From Pseudoalteromonas sp. S16_S37 (GTDB taxonomy: Bacteria; Pseudomonadota; Gammaproteobacteria; Enterobacterales; Alteromonadaceae), in the NCBI RefSeq assembly GCF_014694405.1, contig NZ_JAAUWV010000007.1, positions 62,001-126,000 of the forward strand: 64,000 bases of DNA, given 5' to 3'. Below the pieces are notes generated by a model. The model had not been told where the DNA came from, did not search any database, and saw only the letters and a program-made list of their open reading frames with translations. The translations under genes were made by a program, and so were the position numbers. Positions 15,906-25,795 of the stretch are shown one piece after another (within the stretch, counting starts at the first letter, position 1; each line of letters opens with the position of its first letter).

Positions 15906-16754
15906 TTAAAGCTTTTTAAATTTCAGAGTCATGCGATCGCTTTCCCCAATAGCGTTGTATTTATCAGCTTGCTCTTCACCTAGTGCTAAACGAGGCGGTA
16001 AAGTCCATACTCCTTTAGGGTGATCAGCCGTGTCTTTTGGGTTTGCGTTGATATCGCTTTGTGCGACTAATTCAAAACCTGCTTGTTTTGCTACTTCAAT
16101 CACGTAACTTTGCTTCATATAACCTGAGCGTTTTTGGTCAGCATCATCACGCTCTTCTGGTAAGCGGTGCTCTACCACGCCTAAAATACCGCCAGGTTTA
16201 AGCGCTTTATTAAATGCTTTAAAGGCACTTAGCACACCTTGATGTTCTCCTCGCATGTACCAGTTATGTACATTTCGAAAAGTCAGAACCATATCGGCGC
16301 TGCTAGCAGGTGCAATATCTAAATGAGTAACAGGTGCAAATTCGGTTATTTTAACTTCACTAAAGCGCGGATCATTCGCCACTTTGTCTTTAAAGCCATC
16401 TAAAGAGCGTTTGTAATACCCTTGTGAGTCAGCAGGAAAGTGTGCAGCATACAATGTACCTTGACCTTTTAACGCAGGAGCTAAAATCTCAGAGTACCAG
16501 CCACCACCAGGGGCAATTTCAACAACCGTCATACCGTCTTGAAGACCAAAGAACGCGAGTGTTTCTATCGGATTGCGGTATTGGTCACGAGCTCGGTTTT
16601 CTTCAGAGCGCTCTGCATTTTGTGTCGCAGAAATAATAGCTGATGCGCTCGCAGATCCGCCTGTCACCTGAGTGCTGTTAGCGTTATTGCTATTACAGCC
16701 TGTTAGCGCGGTTATAATCGTTGCAGCAAGTAGTGTTTTTAAACCAAATTTCAT
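15906..16754 (-). CDS. Lipoprotein with a class I SAM-methyltransferase fold
   Basis: From ATG 16754, which has AAGGAA eight bases upstream, the 282-residue product has a lipoprotein signal peptide ending LTGC, then a Ser/Ala-rich linker, then a Rossmann methyltransferase domain with the glycine-rich motif VVEIAPGGGWYSEIL and the acidic and aromatic segments LTFRNVHNW and LKPGGILGVVEHR. The combination is odd, since S-adenosylmethionine is a cytoplasmic cofactor and the protein should be exported and lipidated. It may bind another ligand. It lies between purH and purD. Confidence 0.85.
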   Translation of the reverse strand: MKFGLKTLLAATIITALTGCNSNNANSTQVTGGSASASAIISATQNAERSEENRARDQYRNPIETLAFFGLQDGMTVVEIAPGGGWYSEILAPALKGQGTLYAAHFPADSQGYYKRSLDGFKDKVANDPRFSEVKITEFAPVTHLDIAPASSADMVLTFRNVHNWYMRGEHQGVLSAFKAFNKALKPGGILGVVEHRLPEERDDADQKRSGYMKQSYVIEVAKQAGFELVAQSDINANPKDTADHPKGVWTLPPRLALGEEQADKYNAIGESDRMTLKFKKL

Positions 16755-16818
16755 TCTCTGTTCCTTCACTTTTGTGATTGTGTTTTAAGCAGAATACTTG
16801 AAATTAGTGCAAACAAAA

Positions 16819-16845
16819 AGCGCGAATCGTTAAACGGTTCGCGCT
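16819..16845 (-). terminator. Terminator after purH
   Basis: AGCGCGAA and TTCGCGCT pair around an 11-base loop that can itself pair further (CGTT/ACGG-like). On the minus strand the stem is followed by TTTTTG, a good intrinsic terminator placed between purH and the methyltransferase gene. Confidence 0.8.
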
Positions 16846-16852
16846 GTAATTT

Positions 16853-18439
16853 TTAGTGACGGAAGTGACGCATTCCGGTAAATACCATCGCCATGCCAGC
16901 TTCGTCGGCTGCTGCGATGACTTCTTCATCGCGCATCGAGCCACCAGGTTGAATCACGGCGGTAATTCCAGCTTCAGCCGCGGCATCAATACCATCGCGG
17001 AATGGGAAGAAAGCGTCAGAGGCCATAACAGACCCTTTGACTTCTAAGTTTTCATCCGCTGCTTTGATACCTGCGATTTTTGCTGAATATACGCGACTCA
17101 TTTGACCTGCACCGACACCAATCGTCATGCCATCACGGGCATAAACAATGGCGTTTGATTTAACGAATTTAGCGACTTTCCAGCAGAACAGCAGATCTTG
17201 TAACTCTTGCTCAGTAGGTTGGCGTTTAGATACAACTGTTAGGTCATCTAAAGTAACCATGCCCTGATCTCTGTCTTGTACAAGAATACCGCCGTTAACA
17301 CGTTTGATATCTGCTTGTGTGGTCTTGGCACCCCATTGTCCGCATTCTAATAGGCGAACATTCTTTTTCGCAGCAACAATTTGTGCCGCTTCTTCAGAGA
17401 TGCTAGGAGCGATTATCACTTCCACAAACTGGCGAGATACGATGGCTTCAGCAGTATCACCATCTAACTCGCGGTTGAATGCGATGATGCCACCAAACGC
17501 TGAGGTTGGGTCAGTTTTAAATGCGCGGTCATAGGCTGCGAGGATGTTGTCATCTACAGCAACACCACATGGGTTCGCGTGCTTTACGATTACACAAGCT
17601 GGTGCATCAAATTCTTTTACGCATTCAAGCGCTGCGTCTGTGTCGGCAATATTATTAAATGATAAAGCTTTACCTTGCAGCTGTTTAGCGGTGGCTACAG
17701 AGGCTTCTTGCAAATCATTTTCTACGTAAAAAGCGGCATCTTGGTGCGAGTTTTCGCCATAACGCATATCTTGCTTTTTAGTGAATTGCATATTGATAGT
17801 GCGTGGAAATTTGGTTTCAACAGCCGCTTCATCTGTGTAATCAGGAACCATATTACCAAAATAGTTGGCTATCATACCGTCATACTGAGCGGTGTGCTCA
17901 TAGGCTGCGATGGCTAAATCAAAGCGAGTTTTATAAGTTGTCGAGCCATTATTTTCTTTTAGCTCTTTAATAACGCGGTTATAGTCATGCGTATTCACAA
18001 CAATGGTTACATCTTTATGGTTTTTAGCCGCGGCGCGAACCATAGTAGGTCCACCAATATCGATGTTTTCAATTGCATCTTCAAGGCTACAGTCAGCTTT
18101 TGCAACAGTTTGTGCAAAGGGGTATAAGTTAACCACAACCATGTCGATAGCGCAGATATCATTTTCGGCCATAACGGCTTCGTCTTGGCCGCGACGCGCT
18201 AAAATGCCGCCATGTACTTTGGGGTGCAAAGTTTTTACACGGCCATCCATGATCTCGGGGTGACCTGTATAGTCAGATACTTCCGTGGCAGCAATGCCGT
18301 TATCCGTTAGTAATTTAAATGTACCGCCTGTAGAGAGGATTTCTACGCCGTGTGCGTTTAGTGCGCGGGCAAGTTCTACGATACCGGTTTTATCTGACAC
18401 GCTTAATAACGCGCGACGAATTGGACGATGTATATCCAT
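16853..18439 (-). CDS. purH: Bifunctional AICAR transformylase / IMP cyclohydrolase
   Basis: PurH carries out the last two steps of IMP synthesis. The 528-residue protein has the N-terminal MGS-like cyclohydrolase domain ([33 protein letters not shown]) and the C-terminal transformylase domain with KHANPCGVA and [15 protein letters not shown]. Length is normal. It is followed by a hairpin terminator, so it may be transcribed alone. The upstream gap shares its region with the fis terminator. Confidence 0.97.
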   Translation of the reverse strand: MDIHRPIRRALLSVSDKTGIVELARALNAHGVEILSTGGTFKLLTDNGIAATEVSDYTGHPEIMDGRVKTLHPKVHGGILARRGQDEAVMAENDICAIDMVVVNLYPFAQTVAKADCSLEDAIENIDIGGPTMVRAAAKNHKDVTIVVNTHDYNRVIKELKENNGSTTYKTRFDLAIAAYEHTAQYDGMIANYFGNMVPDYTDEAAVETKFPRTINMQFTKKQDMRYGENSHQDAAFYVENDLQEASVATAKQLQGKALSFNNIADTDAALECVKEFDAPACVIVKHANPCGVAVDDNILAAYDRAFKTDPTSAFGGIIAFNRELDGDTAEAIVSRQFVEVIIAPSISEEAAQIVAAKKNVRLLECGQWGAKTTQADIKRVNGGILVQDRDQGMVTLDDLTVVSKRQPTEQELQDLLFCWKVAKFVKSNAIVYARDGMTIGVGAGQMSRVYSAKIAGIKAADENLEVKGSVMASDAFFPFRDGIDAAAEAGITAVIQPGGSMRDEEVIAAADEAGMAMVFTGMRHFRH

Positions 18440-18616
18440 GATGGTTTGGATTTCCTCAATGATAAGTTAAGGGCTAGCTTAGAAGGGCGCTATTTTAGCC
18501 TAATTTACGTAAGAAAACGATCATAAACCGCGATGTGCCATTGAGAATTTCTGAATTTATTGTTGGAGCAATATGTTAGCGCGCAGGCATAAGTATAGGA
18601 ATGAAGCATGAAACGT

Positions 18617-18642
18617 AAAAAAGCACCCTAAGGTGCTTTTTT
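18617..18642. terminator. Terminator after dusB-fis
   Basis: AAAAAAGCACC and GGTGCTTTTTT form a perfect 11-bp stem with a four-base loop, with A/T runs on both sides. It lies 26 bases beyond the fis stop codon. Confidence 0.88.
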
Positions 18643-18667
18643 ATTTACGTAATGAACAGATTTGATT

Positions 18668-18961
18668 TTAGTTCATGCCGTATTTTTTAAGCTTTTTACG
18701 TAAAGTACCACGGTTGATACCTAGTAAAATCGCAGCGCGAGTTTGGTTACCACGAGTATAAGTCATTACTTCCTCAAGTAACGGCGCTTCTAGCTCTGAA
18801 AGAACAAGATCGTAAACGTCTTGCACATCTTGACCGTTAAGCTGCTTTAAATAGTGATGAACAGCTTTTTTTACTGCATCGCGTAAAGGTTGCGGTTTCT
18901 CTTGTGACTGAACATGAGCGTTAGTGATAAATGGAGAAGTCACATTTTGTTCGAACATCAT
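18668..18961 (-). CDS. fis: Nucleoid-associated DNA-binding protein Fis
   Basis: Fis bends DNA and controls rRNA promoters, recombination and chromosome topology, mainly in fast growth. The 97-residue protein ends [29 protein letters not shown]-like, the near-invariant helix-turn-helix of the family, and has the N-terminal half that contacts invertases. Two adjacent ATGs (18961 and 18958) could start it; E. coli corresponds to the second. It follows dusB by 16 bases, the conserved dusB-fis operon. Confidence 0.97.
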   Translation of the reverse strand: MMFEQNVTSPFITNAHVQSQEKPQPLRDAVKKAVHHYLKQLNGQDVQDVYDLVLSELEAPLLEEVMTYTRGNQTRAAILLGINRGTLRKKLKKYGMN

Positions 18962-18977
18962 TATGTCTCTTTCTTTC

Positions 18978-19949
18978 TTAGTTAGCTGCTAGTGTTTCAA
19001 AGTATTGTTCTAATGCCTCGATCTGCTCATTTGGCGTCTCAAGAGCATTAAATACTCGCCTAAACTGACCTGCTTGGTCATGAGTTTGCAAATACCATGA
19101 TACATGTTTGCGTGCGATGCGCGCTCCCATCGGCTCACCGTAAAACTGATGAAGATTTTCTAAATGCTCCATCAAAATGCTACGTACCTCAGAAACTTCT
19201 GGTGCTGGTAGCTGTTCTCCAGTTCGCAAAAAGTGGTCTATCTCCCTAAATATCCAAGGGCGACCTTGGGCGGCTCGACCAATCATGATGGCATCTGCGC
19301 CCGTATAATCCAGTACCTGCTTCGCCTTTTGAGGAGACGTAATATCCCCATTGGCAACCACAGGTATGTTCACTGCACGTTTGATATCCCTTATCGTGGC
19401 ATATTCAGCTTCTCCTTTGTACATACACGCTTTAGTGCGGCCATGTACGGCAAGAGAGGCTATGCCATTACGTTCAGCAATTTTAGCTATTTCAACACCG
19501 TTGCGATTTTGCGTATCCCAACCCGTACGGATTTTTAGCGTTACAGGCACTTCTACAGCTTCGACCACTGCTTGAACTATCTGCTCTACTAATTCTGGAT
19601 ACTGCAACAGTGCAGAGCCTGCTAGTTTCTTATTCACTTTCTTTGCAGGGCAGCCCATATTGATATCTATGATCTGCGCCCCATTTGCTACATTGAACTG
19701 CGCTGCTTGTGCCATCAACAAAGGATCGGCACCGGCAATTTGCACTGAACGAATGCCAGACTCGCCACTATGATCCATTCGGTTCATTGACTTATCTGTT
19801 TTCCATACCTTAGGGTTTGACGACATCATTTCTGATACAGCTAAGCCTGCACCCAATCGACGACATAATTGTCGAAAAGGTCTATCAGTGATCCCCGCCA
19901 TAGGGGCCACAATAATGTTGTTATCAAGTTGGTATGGACCAATACGCAC
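18978..19949 (-). CDS. dusB: tRNA-dihydrouridine synthase B
   Basis: DusB is an FMN enzyme that reduces a specific uridine of the tRNA D-loop (position 17 in E. coli). The 323-residue TIM-barrel protein starts [26 protein letters not shown]-like, with catalytic Cys in [12 protein letters not shown] and phosphate-binding segments VANGDI and [12 protein letters not shown]. It is the first gene of the dusB-fis operon, and its promoter with a GC-rich discriminator lies 35 bases upstream. Confidence 0.97.
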   Translation of the reverse strand: MRIGPYQLDNNIIVAPMAGITDRPFRQLCRRLGAGLAVSEMMSSNPKVWKTDKSMNRMDHSGESGIRSVQIAGADPLLMAQAAQFNVANGAQIIDINMGCPAKKVNKKLAGSALLQYPELVEQIVQAVVEAVEVPVTLKIRTGWDTQNRNGVEIAKIAERNGIASLAVHGRTKACMYKGEAEYATIRDIKRAVNIPVVANGDITSPQKAKQVLDYTGADAIMIGRAAQGRPWIFREIDHFLRTGEQLPAPEVSEVRSILMEHLENLHQFYGEPMGARIARKHVSWYLQTHDQAGQFRRVFNALETPNEQIEALEQYFETLAAN

Positions 19950-19983
19950 AGTAGTTCAATCTGCCTCTTTTCAAGGGGCGCTA

Positions 19984-20011
19984 AGTTTACGGTTTTTTTT
20001 GCAAAAATCAA
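19984..20011 (-). promoter_or_regulatory. Promoter of dusB-fis with GC-rich discriminator
   Basis: On the minus strand TTGATT (-35) and TAAACT (-10) are separated by 16 bases, followed by TAGCGCCCC. A GC-rich discriminator next to the -10 is the hallmark of stringently controlled promoters such as fis in E. coli. Position fits a transcription start about 25-30 bases before dusB. The assignment is by pattern only. Confidence 0.55.
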
Positions 20012-20162
20012 AGGCTATAAATTGAACATTATTGCTTTTTTTTTGAACTTTCTGGGTTGACTTTTTATAACAGTTTGAGTCGTGAGTCTATTTGTTTGAT
20101 TTTTGTTCAGAAGAAGATAGGGAGTGTATAAAAATAAATCGATGCTTGCTGTGAAAAAACAG

Positions 20163-20187
20163 TAAAGCCTGTTAAACACAGGCTTTA
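20163..20187 (-). terminator. Terminator after prmA
   Basis: TAAAGCCTGT and ACAGGCTTTA are exact inverted repeats with a five-base loop. On the minus strand the stem is followed by CTGTTTTTT. It lies about 45 bases beyond the prmA stop. Confidence 0.8.
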
Positions 20188-20232
20188 GCTGTTACAAGTT
20201 ACTAACTCTGAGTTCCAATAAAAACTCTGCTT

Positions 20233-21105
20233 TTAAGCTTTTTGACCACTTACTCGAGTCCATTCGCCATCTTGTGCAATGTCATCAAGCGCAATAAAAG
20301 GCGCATACACGTCAGCAACTGATTGTGCTTGCTCAGCTAAGATACCTGACATGGCAATTAGGCCATCAGGTTTTAAAAAGCCCAAGATAATTTCGTGCAG
20401 CTCTCTAAGTGGCTGTGCGAGGATATTTGCAACCACTACATCGGCCGCAAATTCAGGCTGATCTTCGGGTAAGTAAACCTCTAATTTATCTGCCACGCCG
20501 TTACGCTGCGCATTGTCTAAGCTCGCAGCTAGTGCTTGAGGATCAATATCAATACCTATCACGCGCTGCGCACCTAGCTTGATGGCTGCAATTCCCAAAA
20601 TGCCAGAGCCACAGCCAAAATCAACTACTGTTTTACCTCTTAAATCTTGGCTCTCTAACCACTGCAAACATAGTGCTGTGGTTGCGTGTGAGCCAGTACC
20701 GAAAGCCAACCCTGGGTCTAACAATACATTGATTGCTTCAGGGTCTGGAACATCTCGCCAACTTGGGCATATCCATAACCGCTCACCAAACTTAATAGGA
20801 TGGAAGTTATCCATCCATTCTCGTTCCCAGTCTTTATCTTCAAGTTGCTCGATTTTATACGTAAGCGGTTGTTCACTATTGGCTTTTAGATAAGCAACAA
20901 CTACATCCATATCATGAGCGGCATCAAACAAGCCAATCACAATCGTGTCTGGCCAAAAGATCACTTCACCAGGTTTTGGTTCGTAAACGGGGTTGTTGCT
21001 GCCGTCCATAAAAGTGACCGAAGGGCAACCTACATCGAGTAATAAATCACTGAGTTTGTCAGCTGTTTCTTTGTTAGCGTGAATGCGGATTTGGATCCAA
21101 GCCAT
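20233..21105 (-). CDS. prmA: Ribosomal protein L11 methyltransferase
   Basis: PrmA trimethylates ribosomal protein L11 with SAM. From ATG 21105 the product is 290 residues and opens [20 protein letters not shown], matching the family; AGGA precedes it. The open frame extends 19 codons further upstream, but that part crosses the rpoD terminator. Signatures are [14 protein letters not shown], the SAM motif [20 protein letters not shown] and NILAQPL. It lies downstream of rpoD on the same strand, separated by a terminator. Confidence 0.95.
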   Translation of the reverse strand: MAWIQIRIHANKETADKLSDLLLDVGCPSVTFMDGSNNPVYEPKPGEVIFWPDTIVIGLFDAAHDMDVVVAYLKANSEQPLTYKIEQLEDKDWEREWMDNFHPIKFGERLWICPSWRDVPDPEAINVLLDPGLAFGTGSHATTALCLQWLESQDLRGKTVVDFGCGSGILGIAAIKLGAQRVIGIDIDPQALAASLDNAQRNGVADKLEVYLPEDQPEFAADVVVANILAQPLRELHEIILGFLKPDGLIAMSGILAEQAQSVADVYAPFIALDDIAQDGEWTRVSGQKA

Positions 21106-21134
21106 GAGCTTTCCTAAAATTTGCGAGTTATTAA

Positions 21135-21156
21135 AAAGGCCGCAGTTGCGGCCTTT
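21135..21156 (-). terminator. Terminator after rpoD
   Basis: AAAGGCCGC and GCGGCCTTT form a perfect stem with a four-base loop and an adjoining A-run (T-run on the minus strand), 29 bases beyond the rpoD stop and 30 bases before prmA. Confidence 0.85.
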
Positions 21157-21184
21157 ATTCAATTCTTGTTGAATTAAAAGGGCA

Positions 21185-23026
21185 TTAACCTTTTACATCC
21201 AAAAAGCTTTTCAGAAGATCTGAGCGTGAAGGGTGGCGCAGCTTACGTAGCGCTTTTGCTTCAATCTGACGAATACGTTCACGTGTTACATCAAACTGTT
21301 TGCCCACTTCTTCAAGTGTATGATCAGTATTCATGTCGATACCAAAGCGCATACGTAGTACCTTCGCTTCACGAGCGGTTAAGCCCGCTAGTACTTCGTT
21401 GGTTGCACCGCGAAGACTTTCCATTGTTGCCGAGTCGATTGGCGACTCAATGGTTGTGTCTTCGATGAAATCACCAAGATGAGAATCTTCATCATCACCG
21501 ATAGGCGTTTCCATAGAGATTGGCTCTTTAGCAATCTTCAGTACTTTGCGAATTTTATCTTCAGGCATCATCATACGCTCAGCAAGCTCTTCAGGGTTTG
21601 GCTCACGGCCCATTTCCTGAAGCATCTGGCGAGAGATACGATTAAGCTTATTGATAGTTTCAATCATATGTACCGGAATACGAATAGTACGCGCTTGGTC
21701 AGCAATTGAACGTGTAATTGCCTGGCGGATCCACCATGTAGCATAAGTAGAGAACTTATAACCACGGCGATACTCAAACTTATCAACCGCTTTCATCAAA
21801 CCAATGTTACCTTCTTGGATTAGATCTAAGAATTGTAAACCTCGGTTGGTGTATTTTTTAGCGATTGAAATTACAAGACGCAAGTTTGCCTCAACCATTT
21901 CTTTTTTCGCACGGCGAGCTTTAGCTTCACCAATACTCATACGACGGTTGATATCTTTAATTCTTTCAACGGTTAAGCCGGTGCTTTCTTCAATAGCTTT
22001 AAGCTTGTTGATACAACGCTCAATTTCAGGTTTAACTTCGGCTAGTTTCTCAGAATGCTTTTCACCCGCTGCGATTTCAGCGTCAATCCAAGACATATCT
22101 GTTTCGTTATTAGCAAAATGCTTAACGAATGTTTTCTTTGGTACTCTAGCAATTTGAACAGCTTGTTTCATGACGATACGTTCTTGTACACGTACTCTGT
22201 CCATCATTTCGCGCATGTTGTTAACCATGCGGTCAAACTGTTTTGGCACTAGTTTGAAAGTACGGAATAACTCGCCAATTTCAAAAATTGCAGCTTGTGA
22301 ATCTGGGTGTGCACGGCCTTTTGCTTCAAAGACTTCTCTTGCTTTATTATATAAAGCACGAAGCTGTTCAAAGTGAACGCGAGCTTCTTCAGGATCAGGC
22401 CCCGTATCGGCATCTTCTTCATCTTCGCTGCTTTCATCATCTTCATCATCTTCATCAGCTAAGTCTTCATCGCTTAGCTCCGAGCCGATGTGCGTTGCAG
22501 AGATTTGCGTCTCTTCAGCGTTAGGGTCAAAAAAGCCTGATACGATGTCGCTTAGGCGCATCTCTTCAGCTTCAAACTTGTCCCATTGCTCAAGCAAATA
22601 AGTGATAGCTTCTGGGTACTCTGCTACAGAGATTTGAACTTGGTTGATACCTTCTTCAATTCGCTTTGCGATTAAAATCTCGCCTTCGCGAGTTAGTAGC
22701 TCAACAGTACCCATTTCACGCATATACATGCGTACCGGATCGGTAGTACGACCGATTTCTTTATCTACCGAAGCAAGTGCTGCTGCTGCTGCCTCTGCGG
22801 CATCTTCGTCGGTAGTGGTTTCCTGCATCATCAATTCATCGGCATCAGGGGCGCTTTCGGCTACCTGAATACCCATGTCATTGATCATACTGATGATGTC
22901 TTCTACCTGATCTGAGTCTATTATGTCTTGTGGAAGGTGATCGTTAACTTCTGCAAAAGTTAAGTAACCTTGCTCTTTACCTTTCTGAATCAGAAGTTTG
23001 AGTTGTGACTGAGGAGATTGATCCAT
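21185..23026 (-). CDS. rpoD: RNA polymerase primary sigma factor (sigma-70)
   Basis: The 613-residue protein is the housekeeping sigma factor. It has region 1.1 at the N-terminus, region 1.2 ([21 protein letters not shown]), a long acidic non-conserved region (about residues 180-215, runs of Asp/Glu), region 2 ([37 protein letters not shown]) and region 4 with the final helix-turn-helix ([20 protein letters not shown]). Length equals E. coli. It is the last gene of the rpsU-yqeY-dnaG-rpoD series and is followed by a terminator. Confidence 0.98.
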   Translation of the reverse strand: MDQSPQSQLKLLIQKGKEQGYLTFAEVNDHLPQDIIDSDQVEDIISMINDMGIQVAESAPDADELMMQETTTDEDAAEAAAAALASVDKEIGRTTDPVRMYMREMGTVELLTREGEILIAKRIEEGINQVQISVAEYPEAITYLLEQWDKFEAEEMRLSDIVSGFFDPNAEETQISATHIGSELSDEDLADEDDEDDESSEDEEDADTGPDPEEARVHFEQLRALYNKAREVFEAKGRAHPDSQAAIFEIGELFRTFKLVPKQFDRMVNNMREMMDRVRVQERIVMKQAVQIARVPKKTFVKHFANNETDMSWIDAEIAAGEKHSEKLAEVKPEIERCINKLKAIEESTGLTVERIKDINRRMSIGEAKARRAKKEMVEANLRLVISIAKKYTNRGLQFLDLIQEGNIGLMKAVDKFEYRRGYKFSTYATWWIRQAITRSIADQARTIRIPVHMIETINKLNRISRQMLQEMGREPNPEELAERMMMPEDKIRKVLKIAKEPISMETPIGDDEDSHLGDFIEDTTIESPIDSATMESLRGATNEVLAGLTAREAKVLRMRFGIDMNTDHTLEEVGKQFDVTRERIRQIEAKALRKLRHPSRSDLLKSFLDVKG

Positions 23027-23148
23027 AGAGATTTATGCTTCCACTCTGATAAGTTGATACAACAGGCGCCAGCTAAAAACACCCAACAATTTGCATGACG
23101 CAGTGAATAGAACATTATAGCAGCAAAATTTAATTTTGACTAGCTCTT

Positions 23149-24888
23149 CTACCGCTTTAAAGCTTGCATCAATAGTGCACATTCTTGTCGTTCTTCGCTG
23201 GTTAAACCTTGTGTTTTGTCTTTTATAAATAAGGTCTCTAACCTAAAGTTTAAACATTGATCTTCAATAAACTGAAAAGTATTTTGAAATTCTTGTATTA
23301 AAGCTTGGTCATTGATCTCATGTTGCCAAACGGCCAGTTTTTGTAACGCCTGATATTGTGGTTTGTCCCTAAAATATTCAAGTAGTTGTGCTGTGGTATA
23401 ACTTGGATGATTTAGACAAACAGACTGCAGCTCTAACAGTAACTCAATACCGGGAATATTCATTTGCGCAAGTTCGGGTAGGTAGTCAATGCAAGTCGCT
23501 AGGCTTGGATGCTGTATTAGCAAACCAATCGCTCTGCGCATTGGGGTTACCTTAAACTTTCGCTCAATATTTTTTTGCTGTTTTGGGGTTGCAAGCTTGG
23601 CAGATAGTTGTTCAGTGGTTCTGCCTATAAGCCGTGCTAGCTTTTCTAGTAAACTTTCTTGGTAAAACTCACTGGGGAGTTTACTTATCAAAGGTAAAGC
23701 ATCACTGAGTAATTTAGCTTTACCAGCATCATTTGTTAAATCGCAACTTTGCGCTAACTTATCAAATAATACTTTCGAGAATTCTTTTGCTTGCGATAAA
23801 CGTTGCTCGAACTTATCTTTACCTTCTTTTTGTACTAATGAGTCAGGGTCTTCGCCATCGGGTAAAAATACGAATTGCAGAGACTTGCCATCTTTTAAAT
23901 ACGGCAAGGCATGTTCAAGCGCGCGCCATGCGGCATCTTTGCCGGCTCTATCGCCATCATAACAGCAGATAACCTTATCAGTGGTTCTGAATAATGTTTG
24001 CATGTGCTCAGCTGTGGTTGCCGTACCAAGAGCTGCAACGGCATAGGTTATACCTTGCTCTGCTAGCGCCACAACATCCATATAACCTTCAACAATCAAT
24101 ATTTTATCAAGCTTATCATTAGCTTGTTTAGCTTCAAAAAGACCATACAGTTCAAAGCCTTTATGGAAAATGCGTGTTTCAGGTGAGTTGAGATATTTCG
24201 GCCCTTGAGCGTCTCCCATAACGCGACCACCAAACGCAATTACGCGGCCACGCTTATCCCTGATGGGAAACATTAATCTATCTCGGAAAAAATCAAATTG
24301 GCGACCAGGTGTCTTTTCCGATGCGAGTTTCAACTCAATTAATTGCTGCTTTTGTTGCTGATTTCTACCAACTTGTTGGCATAGAGATTCCCATTCTGGC
24401 GGGGCATAACCAATCATGTAATGTTGAACTGTTTCACCAGACAGACCGCGGCTTTTAACGTATTCAATGACTTGACTGGCATTTTTATGATGTTTCAACT
24501 GATGTTGATAAAACTTGGCAGTTTGCATCATTAAGTCGTAATCGGAGCGCTTTTGTTCAACTGTTCGCTCAGGTTTGCCAGTGCTTTGTTCACGAGGCAC
24601 TTCTAGATTTAGAAGACTTGCAAGTTCTTCTATGGCGTCGACAAATTCAAGTTTGTCGTACTCCATCATAAATGAAATTGCGTTGCCATTCGCACCACAA
24701 CCAAAACAATGGTAGAACTGTTTGTCTCTTGATACGGTAAATGAAGGGGATTTTTCGTTATGAAAAGGGCAGCATGCTTGATAGTCTTTACCTGCTTTTT
24801 TTAGCCCAACACGAGCGTCGATCAAATCGACAATGTCGGTTCTATCAAGTAATTCATCAATAAACTGTCTTGGGATCTTTCCAGCCAT
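23149..24888 (-). CDS. dnaG: DNA primase
   Basis: DnaG makes RNA primers at the replication fork. The 579-residue product has the N-terminal zinc-binding domain (CPFHNEKSPSF...YHCFGCGANG), the TOPRIM catalytic core (IVEGYMDVVALAEQGI, CYDGDRAGKDAA) and a C-terminal helicase-binding domain of normal size. All zinc ligands and the acidic TOPRIM residues are present. It lies between yqeY and rpoD; a terminator-like hairpin lies just upstream, so it may be transcribed partly by read-through, as in E. coli. Confidence 0.98.
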   Translation of the reverse strand: MAGKIPRQFIDELLDRTDIVDLIDARVGLKKAGKDYQACCPFHNEKSPSFTVSRDKQFYHCFGCGANGNAISFMMEYDKLEFVDAIEELASLLNLEVPREQSTGKPERTVEQKRSDYDLMMQTAKFYQHQLKHHKNASQVIEYVKSRGLSGETVQHYMIGYAPPEWESLCQQVGRNQQQKQQLIELKLASEKTPGRQFDFFRDRLMFPIRDKRGRVIAFGGRVMGDAQGPKYLNSPETRIFHKGFELYGLFEAKQANDKLDKILIVEGYMDVVALAEQGITYAVAALGTATTAEHMQTLFRTTDKVICCYDGDRAGKDAAWRALEHALPYLKDGKSLQFVFLPDGEDPDSLVQKEGKDKFEQRLSQAKEFSKVLFDKLAQSCDLTNDAGKAKLLSDALPLISKLPSEFYQESLLEKLARLIGRTTEQLSAKLATPKQQKNIERKFKVTPMRRAIGLLIQHPSLATCIDYLPELAQMNIPGIELLLELQSVCLNHPSYTTAQLLEYFRDKPQYQALQKLAVWQHEINDQALIQEFQNTFQFIEDQCLNFRLETLFIKDKTQGLTSEERQECALLMQALKR

Positions 24889-24926
24889 ACTTATTCTAAC
24901 GAAGTTCCTTTATGCCTAGACGAAGA

Positions 24927-24947
24927 AACCGAGCGCTAGGCTCGGTT
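24927..24947 (-). terminator. Hairpin between yqeY and dnaG
   Basis: AACCGAGC and GCTCGGTT form a perfect stem with a five-base loop, followed on the minus strand by TTCTTCG. In E. coli an internal terminator separates rpsU from dnaG and lowers primase expression; this one occupies the equivalent place after yqeY. Confidence 0.75.
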
Positions 24948-24975
24948 CACTTTATCATACAATCTGTATGCGGGA

Positions 24976-25422
24976 TTACGCGCTTAATCGTTGTTTAATT
25001 AAACCTGAGATCTTACCCATGTCGGCGCGACCTTCAGCTTTAGACTTGATTATGCCCATAACTTTACCCATGTCTTGCATACCTGCTGCGCCGGTGTCGG
25101 CAATAGCAGTATCAATCAATGCGACTATTTCTTCTTCAGTCAAAGGCTGAGGTAAGAAAGTTTCTAGAACAGTGATTTCATTTGCTTCTATTTCAGCTAA
25201 ATCGTCACGACCAGCATCTTTATACTGGGTGAAAGAATCACGGCGCTGTTTAACTAACTTCACTAAGACAGTGGTAATACCTGCATCATCAAGTGTTGTT
25301 TGATTGTCAATTTCACGCTGTTTAATTTCAGCAAGTACCATGCGAATTGCACTAAGACTTAATTTGTCTTTAGCACGCATGGCATCTTTTTGTGCGTCTT
25401 TTAGCTTAATTAGAAGACTCAT
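24976..25422 (-). CDS. yqeY: GatB/YqeY domain protein
   Basis: The 148-residue product matches the free-standing YqeY family, related to the tRNA-binding tail of amidotransferase subunit GatB. It is helical and contains the typical EIEANEITVLETFLPQPL segment, MGKVMGIIK and the C-terminal ADMGKISGLIKQRL. Its cellular role is not established. It lies 20 bases downstream of rpsU and upstream of dnaG, a common arrangement. Confidence 0.93.
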   Translation of the reverse strand: MSLLIKLKDAQKDAMRAKDKLSLSAIRMVLAEIKQREIDNQTTLDDAGITTVLVKLVKQRRDSFTQYKDAGRDDLAEIEANEITVLETFLPQPLTEEEIVALIDTAIADTGAAGMQDMGKVMGIIKSKAEGRADMGKISGLIKQRLSA

Positions 25423-25442
25423 TTATACAAGACCGAAACCGA

Positions 25443-25658
25443 TTAGTATAATTTAACGCGACGTGCGTTTTCGCGAGAAAGCTTCTTCATGTGACGCTTA
25501 ACCGCTGCAGCTTTCTTGCGCTTACGCTCAGCTGTTGGCTTTTCATAGTGCTCGCGACTACGAACTTCTGAAAGGATACCTGCTTTTTCACATGAACGCT
25601 TGAAACGACGAAGTGCAACGTCAAACGGTTCGTTTTCTCTTACTTTAATTACTGGCAT
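25443..25658 (-). CDS. rpsU: Ribosomal protein S21
   Basis: The 71-residue, strongly basic protein begins [21 protein letters not shown] and ends [25 protein letters not shown]-like, the bS21 pattern. S21 sits near the anti-Shine-Dalgarno end of 16S rRNA and helps initiation. It heads the macromolecular-synthesis gene series and has an unusual palindrome about 40 bases upstream (25698-25714). Confidence 0.97.
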   Translation of the reverse strand: MPVIKVRENEPFDVALRRFKRSCEKAGILSEVRSREHYEKPTAERKRKKAAAVKRHMKKLSRENARRVKLY

Positions 25659-25697
25659 TAAAAATTCACCTACCTAATTAATGAGCAATGCTCACGC

Positions 25698-25714
25698 TGA
25701 TCAAATGTTGATCA
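25698..25714. promoter_or_regulatory. Perfect palindromic element upstream of rpsU
   Basis: TGATCAA-ATG-TTGATCA is an exact 7-3-7 inverted repeat, 40-56 bases before the rpsU start. A second short repeat, GAGCA-A-TGCTC, follows closer to the gene. It could be an operator or an RNA hairpin in the leader; no regulator is assigned. Confidence 0.45.
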
Positions 25715-25795
25715 AGTGGTTCAAAAATGGTGCGGTATTGTAATCTGAAGCAACACCACATGTAAAGCCTAAATTATAGCTAAATGTTCGACAGC

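Noticed and set aside
18572-18610. 12-codon frame with GGAG before its ATG, directly followed by the fis terminator
   Set aside because: It is too short to support, and I could not find a plus-strand promoter; the hairpin is explained by dusB-fis.
18440-18660. PurR-like operator before purH
   Set aside because: The nearest segment (AAGAAAACGATCATAA) matches only part of the PurR consensus, so I do not call it.
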